A stretch of DNA of 64,000 nucleotides from NCBI GenBank assembly GCA_963750045.1, contig CAVVPD010000005.1, positions 62,001-126,000 of the forward strand. Reading direction: 5' to 3'. The first letter of the stretch is position 1; each line of letters begins with the position of its first letter. The DNA is from DASUAS01 sp963750045 (GTDB taxonomy: Bacteria > Actinomycetota > Acidimicrobiia > IMCC26256 > DASPTH01). This document shows positions 34,108 to 42,632 of the stretch, in pieces. Under the pieces are notes generated by a model. That model had not been told where the DNA came from, did not search any database, and saw only the letters and a program-made list of their open reading frames with translations. The translations under genes and the position numbers were made by a program.

Positions 34108-34853
34108 GCTCCGCCGAAACGGTCGCTGCGAACTCGACACCAGCGGTCATCGAGCTCATTGACGTCGAGAAGGTGTACAAGAACGGCGAACTCGAAGTCG
34201 CCGCGCTTCGGGAAGTGTCGTTGCGGATCGACGAAGGCGAGTTCGTGGCCATCACGGGTCCGTCGGGATCGGGCAAGTCGACGCTCATGCACATTCTCGG
34301 CTGTCTCGACGTCCCGACAGCGGGTGTGTTTCGACTCTCGGGTCACGATGTCCAAGCATTCGACGAGGATGTGTTGGCGCGTGTTCGCAACGTGTTCGTC
34401 GGGTTCGTGTTCCAGCAGTTCAATCTGCTGTCGTACATGTCTGCGTGGCGCAATGTCGAATTGCCGCTCGTCTACCGCGGTGTGGAACCCGACGAACGTC
34501 GCGAACGCACGCTGCTGGCGCTCGAAAAGGTCGGGCTGTCGGACCGTATTGATCACCGACCTGGCGAACTGTCAGGTGGTCAACAGCAGCGGGTTGCGGT
34601 AGCGCGGGCACTCGTGTCTGAGCCAGCCATGATCCTGGCGGACGAACCTACGGGAAACCTCGACTCGCACTCGACCGCTGACGTCTTGAGTTTGATCGAC
34701 GAACTCCACGCCGAGGGTCGCACGATCGTGTTGATCACCCACGAAGCCGACATCGCCGCACGCGCCGGGCGTCTCGTACAGATCCGGGATGGACAGATCT
34801 GGACTCGCGACGATGTCTCGGCCGGCCACAAGAGAGTTGAAGTCACACGATGA
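34104..34853 (+). CDS. MacB-type ABC transporter ATP-binding protein
   Basis: A 249-residue ATPase of the MacB/LolD group. Walker A is ITGPSGSGKSTLMHILG, the Q-loop lies in FVFQQFNLL, the signature is GELSGGQQQRVAVARALV, Walker B is AMILADEPTGNLD and the switch His is LITHEAD. Walker A is followed by GCLDVPTAG, typical of this group. It powers the FtsX-like permease encoded immediately downstream (4-bp overlap). GTG start overlapping the adaptor stop. Confidence 0.93.
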   Translation: MSSAETVAANSTPAVIELIDVEKVYKNGELEVAALREVSLRIDEGEFVAITGPSGSGKSTLMHILGCLDVPTAGVFRLSGHDVQAFDEDVLARVRNVFVGFVFQQFNLLSYMSAWRNVELPLVYRGVEPDERRERTLLALEKVGLSDRIDHRPGELSGGQQQRVAVARALVSEPAMILADEPTGNLDSHSTADVLSLIDELHAEGRTIVLITHEADIAARAGRLVQIRDGQIWTRDDVSAGHKRVEVTR

Positions 34854-36082
34854 GCTGGCGCGATGTCGTGCGAACTGCGACCGAGGCGGTGAGAACCCAC
34901 CGGTTGCGGTCCGCTCTCACCATGCTCGGCATCCTGATCGGCATCACTGCGGTCGTGCTCACGGTCGGACTCGGTCAAGGCGCCAAGGCGACCGTCAGCG
35001 ACCAGATCAACGAGCTCGGAACCAACCTGCTCGTGGTCTCCCCAGGGAGTTCCACCAGTACCTCGGGGGCACGCGGTGGTTTCGGATCGGCTTCGACGTT
35101 GACGTTGACAGACGCCGAGGCGTTGAGCGTCAAGGCCGCCGCCCCCGACATCGAGGCGGTGGCACCGGTGTCGACCAGTCAGGTGTCGCTCGTCGCGGGG
35201 TCCACCAACTGGACGACCACACTCACTGGGACCACGCCGTCGTGGAAGGCGGTTCGCTCGCGGGGCGTCAGCTCCGGTCGATTCCTGCGGACCTCTGACG
35301 AGACGAACGCTGCGGCTGTCGTGGTCCTCGGGCCCGACACCGCCGACCAGTTGTTCAGCACCACCGACCCGATCGGTCAGACCGTCAGCTACAACGGTGT
35401 GAAGCTCCGCGTGATCGGCGTGCTCGACGCGCTCAGCTCCTCAGAGTCGACGTCGAACAACGATCTCGCCATCGTTCCGCTCAGCACCTACCGGCAGCGA
35501 CTCGTCGGCGGGACCAACCGCAACGCGGTGAGCTCGATCTACATCAAGGCCACCTCATCGGGAACGCTGTCGGCCGCGTACCAGGAAGCTGACGCCCTGT
35601 TGCTGAACGCCCACGGCATCACCGCGGCGGCCAACGCCGACTTTTCGATCGCGACAGCGCAATCCGTGCTCAGCGCGGCGACCTCGGTCGACAACACGCT
35701 GACCGTCATGCTCGGCGGAATCGCCATCATCGCACTCCTCGTCGGCGGCATCGGTGTCATGAACATCATGCTGGTCTCGGTCACGGAACGCATCCGTGAG
35801 ATCGGCTTGCGAAAGGCGATCGGCGCCCGACCGGCCCTCATCCGGCGTCAGTTCCTGGTCGAAGCCGGCATTCTCGGGCTGGCAGGAGGAGTGCTCGGCG
35901 TCCTCCTCGGGATCCTGGGGGCGATCGCCATCCCCTCGGTGACCGACACCAGGGTGATCCTCTCGCTGCCCGCGTCACTCGCCGCGATTGCGGTCGCGAT
36001 GGGGATCGGAATGATCTTCGGCGTCTACCCCGCATCTCGCGCCGCCCGCCTCGCGCCCATCGACGCACTCAGGAGTGAGTGA
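34850..36082 (+). CDS. MacB-type ABC transporter permease (FtsX fold)
   Basis: A 410-residue permease. The N-terminal helix (RSALTMLGILIGITAVVLTVGLGQGA) is followed by a large extracytoplasmic MacB periplasmic core domain (about residues 50-280). Three C-terminal helices follow: VMLGGIAIIALLVGGIGVMNIM, then VTERIREIGLRKAIGARP, the coupling motif, then LGLAGGVLGVLLGILGAIAIP and a last helix. Members use mechanotransmission to drive extracytoplasmic substrates rather than moving them through the membrane. It overlaps the ATPase gene by 4 bp. Confidence 0.92.
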   Translation: MSWRDVVRTATEAVRTHRLRSALTMLGILIGITAVVLTVGLGQGAKATVSDQINELGTNLLVVSPGSSTSTSGARGGFGSASTLTLTDAEALSVKAAAPDIEAVAPVSTSQVSLVAGSTNWTTTLTGTTPSWKAVRSRGVSSGRFLRTSDETNAAAVVVLGPDTADQLFSTTDPIGQTVSYNGVKLRVIGVLDALSSSESTSNNDLAIVPLSTYRQRLVGGTNRNAVSSIYIKATSSGTLSAAYQEADALLLNAHGITAAANADFSIATAQSVLSAATSVDNTLTVMLGGIAIIALLVGGIGVMNIMLVSVTERIREIGLRKAIGARPALIRRQFLVEAGILGLAGGVLGVLLGILGAIAIPSVTDTRVILSLPASLAAIAVAMGIGMIFGVYPASRAARLAPIDALRSE

Positions 36083-36086
36083 CGAC

Positions 36087-37844
36087 ATGACTTCACCAAC
36101 CTCGATCCCGGCGAGCAACCACTTCGCCTCCCTCTTTCCCGAACCGTCGGCGTCCACCATGTCGACGCGCTGGTGGCATCACAAGCGACGCGTCGTCATC
36201 GTCGGGTTCGTGATCGTCGCGGTCGTGGTTGGCGTCTTCGCCACCGGAGCATTCGGATCCGGCGGTCCCTCGTACCGGACCACCGAGGCCGCAGAACGAA
36301 ACGTCGACGCGCTGCTGTCCGGCGTCGCCACCATCGAACCGACGTCACAAGCGACCGTCGCGTTCCCGACGAGCGGAACCGTGGCCACGGTGCAGGTCGC
36401 GACCGGTAACGAGGTCGCGATCGGTCAGGTGATTGCCACGCTCGACACGCAAAGCCTCACCGACACGCTCCACACCAAGGAAGCCGCGCTCGCCCAGGCA
36501 GAGCTCAACCTTTCCAAGGCGCTCGCAGGCGAGAGCGTCGGTGGTCTCTCCGGTGGATCCGCGGGATCGAACGGCTCGGCGCCAAACGGGACCGCCACGC
36601 TCAGCTCAACCCACAGCGCGAGTGGCGCAACCGTCGTGCTCGTCGCCGCGACATCAGACGACCCCGAGCTCGCCGCAGCGCAACAGGCCGTCCTCAACGG
36701 ACAACATCAGGTCGACCTCGCCCTCGCCGCCGCATCGAGCGCCCTCGACAACGCAACGATGGTGTGCGCGGCGGTCGGATCCGAACCCGCGACGACTACC
36801 ACCACGACGCCGGCCACAACCACGACACCGGCCACAACCGCGACGTCGTCCAACGACGACCTCACCGCATGCCAGGCGGCCCTGCAAGCGGTACTGACCG
36901 CGCAGAAGGCGGTACAGACCGCGCAGAACTCGCTCGCTGACGCGTCGAACGCGCTCGACACGCTCCTCGCGCAACGTGCCGCAGCCACACCGCCCACCAA
37001 CTCGGGCTCGACACCAGACACGAATGGAAGCACCGGCACCACTACCCCATCTGGCCTATCTGGGGGTTCGAGCGCAGCGCCCGGCGGCGCCAGCACGTCC
37101 TCGTCGTCGCCGTCGTCCGCCGACCTCGTCGCCTACCAGAAGGCGGTCGACGCCGCCGCTTCAGACGTCGCCGTCGCGCAACAAGCGATCGCGCAGGCGA
37201 CGATCGTCAGTCCGATCGCGGGGACCGTGGAATCGGTCACTCTGGCCGCCGGCGACACCGTCACCGCGGACTCGTCGACGGCGAACGTCGTGGTGAAAGG
37301 GCCGGGCGGGTACGAAGCGACGACCACGATCAGTGTCGACAAGATTGGCAAGGTCGAGGTCGGCCAGCGCGCCGCCCTCGTTCCCGACGGATCACATGAC
37401 ACGCTCGCGGGGGAAGTCACGTCAATCTCGGTTGCACCAACGGACTCCTCCACGTCAACGACCAACTACCGGGTGGTTGTCGGGCTCGACGCAGCCGACT
37501 CGAAGCTCAACAATGGCTCGTCAGGCACGGTCACCATCGTCACCAAGAGTGCCCACGCGGCGCTCGCGGTTCCGACGTCGGCGATCACGACGACCGGCGC
37601 TCGTCACACCGTCACTGTGGTCGATGGCGACGGCACCAAGCAGGTGACCGTCGAGACCGGTGTCGTCGGCGCGACCTGGACCGAGATCAAGGACGGGCTG
37701 ACCCAAGGACAGGAAGTCGTACTCGCCGATCTCTCGGAGGCGTTGCCGGGCTCCGCCACCAGCTCGTCGTCGACGACCCAACAAGGTGGCGGTGGCACCC
37801 GCTTCCAGTTCCCCGGCGGCGGGGCACCCAGTTTCGGCCGATAG
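36087..37844 (+). CDS. HlyD/MacA-type adaptor-like protein, second of two
   Basis: A 585-residue adaptor with one membrane helix (RVVIVGFVIVAVVVGVFATGAF). The first lipoyl half is TSGTVATVQVATGNEVAIGQV. A very long helical/low-complexity insert contains Thr/Pro-rich stretches and the helix ALQAVLTAQKAVQTAQNSLADA. The second lipoyl half is SPIAGTVESVTLAAGDTV, followed by a beta-barrel and a membrane-proximal domain ending in QFPGGGAPSFGR. ATG 36087 is preferred because AGGAG lies 11 nt upstream; a GTG at 36075 overlaps that site. Two non-identical adaptors flanking one MacB system is unusual. It is probably co-transcribed with the upstream genes. Confidence 0.83.
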   Translation: MTSPTSIPASNHFASLFPEPSASTMSTRWWHHKRRVVIVGFVIVAVVVGVFATGAFGSGGPSYRTTEAAERNVDALLSGVATIEPTSQATVAFPTSGTVATVQVATGNEVAIGQVIATLDTQSLTDTLHTKEAALAQAELNLSKALAGESVGGLSGGSAGSNGSAPNGTATLSSTHSASGATVVLVAATSDDPELAAAQQAVLNGQHQVDLALAAASSALDNATMVCAAVGSEPATTTTTTPATTTTPATTATSSNDDLTACQAALQAVLTAQKAVQTAQNSLADASNALDTLLAQRAAATPPTNSGSTPDTNGSTGTTTPSGLSGGSSAAPGGASTSSSSPSSADLVAYQKAVDAAASDVAVAQQAIAQATIVSPIAGTVESVTLAAGDTVTADSSTANVVVKGPGGYEATTTISVDKIGKVEVGQRAALVPDGSHDTLAGEVTSISVAPTDSSTSTTNYRVVVGLDAADSKLNNGSSGTVTIVTKSAHAALAVPTSAITTTGARHTVTVVDGDGTKQVTVETGVVGATWTEIKDGLTQGQEVVLADLSEALPGSATSSSSTTQQGGGGTRFQFPGGGAPSFGR

Positions 37845-37901
37845 CTCCGTCCTCCGCCGTACAACGCGCCAGCCCATTCCATCCCTCGCCAGGAGCCAAC
37901 C

Positions 37902-38807
37902 ATGTTTCCGCAAGGCACGCAGCACGACACTCATTCGACGACCCGACCCCGAGCACACGGCTCGAGCTCGGAGCTCGGTCGTTCGTGCCGTCGGATCGTC
38001 GGTCTCATGATCGTCGTGCTGGTCGGGGCCGTCGCGGGCGCGACACCTGCCCTGGCCGCCGCACCATCGCAGACCCAGGGAGGCTTCCCCTTCGCCAGCG
38101 GCACGGTCGCGAGCAAGAGCGGATCGACACTCACCCTCACCAACTCGAACGGGCAAACCAAGGTCATCGTCAACGCCTCGACGGAATATCGCGAGACCAA
38201 GACCGTCGATGCCGCCGCGGTCACCGTCGGATCCTGTGTGCGCGTCAGCGGAACCGGAAGCGCAAGCAAGGGCATCGACGCGTCCAACGTGTCCGTCACT
38301 GACGGATCCAAAAAGTGCGCCCAGACCGGAGGCTTCGGTCTCGGCGGAGCGCCGGGAGATGCCGGCAATCGCGGCGGGAACGGCCAAGGCCCATCCGGCG
38401 CACCTCCCAGCGGCTACGGACCTCCCGGCGGGTACGGCGGAGGCGGCGCCAACGCCGGCAATGGACAGGGGTTCCCGACGAATCTGGGCATGATCAACGG
38501 CAAGGTCAAGAGCGTTTCAGGTGACACGGTCAGGGTTCGAGGCAGCGTCCTGAAGGTGTCGCGGAAACGCAACGCCCGACCGAAATCAACCACCAAGACC
38601 GTCACTGTGACCCTGTCGAGCGCGACGCAGTTCACCCAAACGGTCTCGGCGACTGCCGATGCTGCTGCTGTCGGGGCGTGTGTCAACGCCGCCGGCAATA
38701 CCGACAGCGTTGGTACGGTCACGGCGGACACCGTGACGGTCACCCAGCCTGTCGACGGAGAATGTTCGGCGTTCGGAGGATTCGGACCCAACCAAGGCTC
38801 GATCTAG
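37902..38807 (+). CDS. Secreted DUF5666-like protein with a glycine-rich spacer
   Basis: A 301-residue exported protein. A membrane/signal segment (IVGLMIVVLVGAVAGATPALAAA, about residues 33-55) precedes two small beta domains of the DUF5666 type. The first is GTVASKSGSTLTLTNSNGQTK, then VGSCVRVSGTGSASKGIDA; the second is INGKVKSVSGDTVRVRGSVL, then VGACVNAAGNTDSVGTVTA. They are joined by a Gly/Pro/Asn-rich linker of about 50 residues. DUF5666 domains are OB-like beta folds of unknown role. It starts 57 bp after the second adaptor gene and could be cargo or a partner of the transporter (inference). Confidence 0.75.
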   Translation: MFPQGTQHDTHSTTRPRAHGSSSELGRSCRRIVGLMIVVLVGAVAGATPALAAAPSQTQGGFPFASGTVASKSGSTLTLTNSNGQTKVIVNASTEYRETKTVDAAAVTVGSCVRVSGTGSASKGIDASNVSVTDGSKKCAQTGGFGLGGAPGDAGNRGGNGQGPSGAPPSGYGPPGGYGGGGANAGNGQGFPTNLGMINGKVKSVSGDTVRVRGSVLKVSRKRNARPKSTTKTVTVTLSSATQFTQTVSATADAAAVGACVNAAGNTDSVGTVTADTVTVTQPVDGECSAFGGFGPNQGSI

Positions 38808-38879
38808 GAATGCCGAGCACTCGGCTACTTCGTGGCTAGGCCCCAGAGGCTCTTCAAAACTTGCCGCGAGTGTCGTGCG

Positions 38880-39948
38880 ATGCCAAGCCTCGCTTCCGCA
38901 ACGCAGAGTCTCCACCGGTTCGTCGACCGCCGCCTCGGCGCCGTGACCGTCGTCGCGGCAGTCGCCGTGACCAGCGGATATGTAGTGACCTGGGCCGCAC
39001 GCTCCGATCGTGTGCGTCAACACGTCGTACGGATCGGCGGAAACGTCAGCGAATCCGCGTCACGCGAAGTCGCTGACGCCGCTCCGACCGCGAGCACGAT
39101 CAGCGGCGCCGTCATCACCGACGACTTCCCAGATCCCTACGTCTTCGTCACCGCTAACGGCTACTACGCGTACTCGACCAACTCGCACGCGGTCAACGTG
39201 CCGGTCCGGTACTCCCACGACCTCGTGCACTGGACCAACCTCGGCGACGCCGCACCAACCCTTCCCGACTGGATCGTGTCCGGGTTCTCGCAGACCTGGG
39301 CGCCGTCCGTCAGCGGAATCGACGGCTCCTACGTCATCTACCTGTCGGTGCAGGACGCCAGCGTCGACCGCCACTGCCTGGTGACCGGTACGAGCGAGTC
39401 ACCCGCCGGGCCATTTCAGATCGCTAGCGCACCGCTCACCTGTGGCGCATCCGGCGCGATCGACGCCAGTCCGTTCACGAGCGCTGACGGTGTGCGGTGG
39501 CTGACGTGGAAGGAGGAAGGAACGCCGAGCACGATCGTGTCGCAACCATTGTCGAACGACGGCTTGGAGCTCGTCGGTACGCGCTCGACGCTCCTCGCGG
39601 CATCTCAGGCATGGGAACACGGCACCGTCGAAGGTCCGTCGATGGCGGTGATCAACGACACGTACTACCTGTCGTATTCAGGTGGCAACTGGACCGACGC
39701 AACCTACGCGACCGGCGTGGCCGTGTGCCGTGGACCCCACGGCCCGTGCACGGATACATCGTCGCCCGTCATCGCGACCGAGCTGGGCCGGTACGGGCCA
39801 GGCGGGCTCGAGATCTTCACCATCAACGGAACCTCGTACGGCGCGTTACACAGTTGGTACGCGGCGCTCGGCTACCCGGCCGGGCGCCGCGCTGCTCCGA
39901 ATCGGAAAACTCTCCTTCACCGGCGACACGATTCACTGGGGGAACTAG
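38880..39948 (+). CDS. Membrane-anchored or secreted GH43-like glycoside hydrolase, frameshifted near the 3' end
   Basis: The reconstructed protein has about 355 residues. An N-terminal membrane anchor (LGAVTVVAAVAVTSGYVVTWAA) precedes a five-bladed-propeller domain. GH43-type landmarks are DDFPDPYVFVTANGYYAYST (catalytic-base Asp), QTWAPSVSGIDGSYVIYLS, ASPFTSADGVRWLTWKEEG and HGTVEGPSMAVIND (catalytic-acid Glu). The frame breaks near 39885-39892; removing one base gives ALLRIGKLSFTGDTIHWGN and TAG. It would cleave arabinan, xylan or a related envelope glycan. The start is uncertain (ATG 38880 or GTG 38832). It is the last gene of the export operon region. Confidence 0.75.
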
Positions 39949-40032
39949 TGATGGGGTCAGATGAATGAGCTGATGGGCAGAAGCGGATGCGGCCAGACGT
40001 GATTCTCAGCAGTTTCGCAGGATGACGACTGG

Positions 40033-40479
40033 TTGATTCTCAGCCGCCAGCCCCATCGTGACCCGGTGGCGCTCCACGAGGACGAACCTGCCGCGACGGA
40101 CCGGGCGTTGCGTCAGCGGATTTCCGAGGCGAGGCTGTACCTCGTTGCCGCACGGACCGCCATGGCAGCGAATGCGTGGGACGCTTCGCGCGAGAACGCC
40201 TTGATCGGTGCACGGCTATTGATCGAGGTTGTGCGCGAGTCCGAACGTCGCTCGCTGGGTCTCTGCGCAGATCGAGGAGCGGACGAGGTCACTCTGACCT
40301 CAACGAGTCTCGAAGGGATCATGACCGCGGTCGATCTACAATGGTCCTCGCGCCCGTGTGCGCTCGTCGAATTCGCCGAGCCGCACCAGACAAGCGCCAT
40401 CGTCGACGCCGCATCGCTGATCTTCGATCGAGTCCAGGTCATCGGGGCGATCTTGGACGCTGAACATGCGCATCCGTAG
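40033..40479 (+). CDS. Hypothetical protein
   Basis: 148 residues from a TTG start. A helical core is visible (RQRISEARLYLVAARTAMAANAWDASRENALIGARLLIEVV and AIVDAASLIFDRVQVIGAILDAE). I recognise no family and no signal peptide or membrane segment. Coding is supported by a coherent helical amphipathic pattern. It stands alone in a region of remnants before the IS3-type sequence; there is no clear ribosome-binding site. It may be a fragment. Confidence 0.4.
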   Translation: MILSRQPHRDPVALHEDEPAATDRALRQRISEARLYLVAARTAMAANAWDASRENALIGARLLIEVVRESERRSLGLCADRGADEVTLTSTSLEGIMTAVDLQWSSRPCALVEFAEPHQTSAIVDAASLIFDRVQVIGAILDAEHAHP

Positions 40480-40837
40480 GCCTTCGGAATTCAGCTGTGC
40501 GGCGCTGCAGTTCCGGATCTCGGGGGCACGGCCAAGGCGACGCATTCCACGACACTCATAGTCGAAGAGCTCTTCACCACACGCCAGCCTCGAGTCGATC
40601 TCCTGGCACTCGTGAGCTGGCGACAAGCAGTGCCCGCGACAGGGACCCACAACGGATCGACCTGATTCCACCTGCGCCGCCGCACCTTCTCTGCGACAAA
40701 CGGCGAACAGCTCAATGCAGAATTCTCTGCATGTTCTTCGCTGAACGTGAGGCTGGTCGCGTCGAATTGCGCATGGTCACGACACGCCCGCAGATCGCGC
40801 TGGCTTCCTCGTTCGTTGGCCTCGGGAACGACTGGCA

Positions 40838-41158
40838 ATGATGTCTCGGCCGCTCTTCGAGCGGCGGCTCGGTATTCGATGCAATCGAGCCGCGGTGATG
40901 ATCGACGAGTGGCCAGACCCTGCACTTGTTGCCGCGCTCACGCAGATCCGGCCATCGCTGCATCTCATCGTCGGGTGCAACGAAGAGCGCGAATGTGGAG
41001 ATCTCGTCGCCATGATGGAAGCTGGTGCCACCGCGAACTTGGTGCGGCCCACCGTCACGGACTTGTGCGACACGGCGCGACAGTGCCTCCAACAGTCGCT
41101 CGCGGTCGCGAGGACTGATCTCGCGCGTGTGCAACCGGCTTCGGCATCAGGATCATGA
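40838..41158 (+). CDS. Small hypothetical protein, receiver-like fragment
   Basis: 106 residues. The part PALVAALTQIRPSLHLIVGCNEERECGDLVAMMEAGATANLVRP has the alternating strand/helix pattern and the final GA-x-x-x-L-x-(R/K)-P of a response-regulator receiver domain. The N-terminal acidic pocket is not evident, so it could be a truncated regulator. Its TGA overlaps the ATG of the transposase gene (ATGA). The 360 bp before it (40480-40837) hold no gene that I can support. Confidence 0.35.
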   Translation: MMSRPLFERRLGIRCNRAAVMIDEWPDPALVAALTQIRPSLHLIVGCNEERECGDLVAMMEAGATANLVRPTVTDLCDTARQCLQQSLAVARTDLARVQPASASGS

Positions 41159-42040
41159 TCGCCGTCGGGTTCACCTGCTCGATGATCGCGTTCGCGGCCT
41201 TGACGGTGTGTCTCCTGCGGGACGAAGGGTCCCTACCTCAACGCGGCGCTCGTCGCGCTGCCCGACAGGCGATCTACCGGCCGATCACGCGTCGGCCAGC
41301 AGCTGCGGGTCCGGGTCGTGTGCGTCCGGGTGATGCGCGGATCGTCGAGGTCGCCAAAGACAACCCGACCGATGGCACCCGGATGGTCGCGGCGATCGCC
41401 AGCCAACAGTTCGGTGAGGCAGTGAACCGCAAACGAGTGCAGCGCGTGATGCGCGCCCACAAGTTGCTCCAGCCGACCCGTGGCAGCGGTCGGCGTCGCC
41501 GGCCCGGGTTCTTTCGCGTGACGTGTCCCGACGAGCTGTGGCACATCGACATGACCAAGGTGTGGACCGCGCAGCACGGCTGGGTCTACCTGCACGCGAT
41601 GGTCGATTGCTGCACCCGCGAGATCCCTGGATGGTCTGTCGATCTGCGTTGCCGTGACGACGAAGCCATCGCCGCGGTCGAGCACGCGGTCCTCGCTCGT
41701 GGGGTCCGTCCCGGCGAGCTCACCCTCGGCAGCGACAATGGCTCCCAGTTCACCTCGAAGGACTTCCGTCGGCACCTGTCGTCGCGTGGGATCACGCATC
41801 GTCGCGGCGGTTATCGCGATCCCGAGTCTCAGGCGTTCATCGAGTCCTGGTTCGGGCAGTTCAAGAAACGCTGCGCATGGCGGGCCGAGTGGGAGACCAT
41901 CGACCAAGCCCGAGCAGAGATCGGCGCGTACATCGACAGCTACCACCACCGGCCCCACTCCGGGCTCGGCTACCGCACACCCACCGACGTCGCCGCGACC
42001 CTGGCGGGAAGGACAAGACCTACAAACCGAAGCGACCTGA
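41155..42040 (+). CDS. IS3-family transposase OrfB, frameshifted, without OrfA
   Basis: The reconstructed protein has about 294 residues. The rve-type DDE integrase core shows DELWHIDMTKVWTAQHGWVYL (Asp), LTLGSDNGSQFTSKDF (Asp) and DPESQAFIESWFGQFKKR (Glu), ending YHHRPHSGLGYRTPTDVAAT. One extra C near 41999-42003 shifts the end; removing it gives WREGQDLQTEAT and TGA. No OrfA with a helix-turn-helix is found upstream and I see no terminal repeats, so this is a remnant. The upstream neighbour overlaps its ATG. Confidence 0.75.
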
Positions 42041-42134
42041 ACCGACAACGAAACAGGGATCCGCGTCACTGCCCATGGAGACTCACCAAGACCACACGGC
42101 GACGTCTCGCGACCATTGAGCGTCGACACCTGAG

Positions 42135-42320
42135 ATGTTCGCAGCGGCGATCGACACCTACATCGCGTTGGCCTTCGGCGCGCTTGTGCTGTGCATCTGC
42201 CTTGCTGTCATCTTGCAGTTCATCGACGCCGGGCGCCACCGCAACCTTGGTCGCCGTCGAAGCGAGCGTCGGCCACCACACCGACGCTCCGAAAGCGATC
42301 ACCCAGACGAAGGCGCCTGA
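42135..42320 (+). CDS. Possible small single-pass membrane protein
   Basis: 61 residues with a strong membrane segment IALAFGALVLCICLAVILQFI after a short N-terminus MFAAAIDTY, then a very basic tail. No family recognised and no clear ribosome-binding site. It lies in the 590-bp stretch between the IS3 remnant and the sulfotransferase gene, in which I see no other gene. It may be a fragment of a lost gene. Confidence 0.3.
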   Translation: MFAAAIDTYIALAFGALVLCICLAVILQFIDAGRHRNLGRRRSERRPPHRRSESDHPDEGA

Positions 42321-42632
42321 CACAAGTCGCTGGGCGCGCCCGCCAACGGGAGTCGGCGCGCAGAGTTCTCGGTCCAAGGGCTCGGGCGTCGGGTCTCCTC
42401 CGCGTCTCTCGGGACCCTGGCCTCGTCCGAACAGGACCACGCCAGACACTCCGTGTTGATTCGCAGGTTCCTCCCAATCGATTCGGAGAACGCGTCGTTA
42501 TCGTCGACCAGTGTCCGTTCAGCCGCGCGGTTGCGATCTGCGCGGATCCAGGCTCAACGTTCGCGATTCGCTGTGTGAACCAGGTGCTTCTCTGTGCATC
42601 ACTCACTGCTCGTTCAGCCGTGTTTCTGAATT

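Noticed and set aside
40497..40841. Plus-strand open frame of 114 codons before the receiver-like fragment
   Set aside because: Arg/Ser-rich with no coherent pattern in the first two thirds; I could not support it as a gene.
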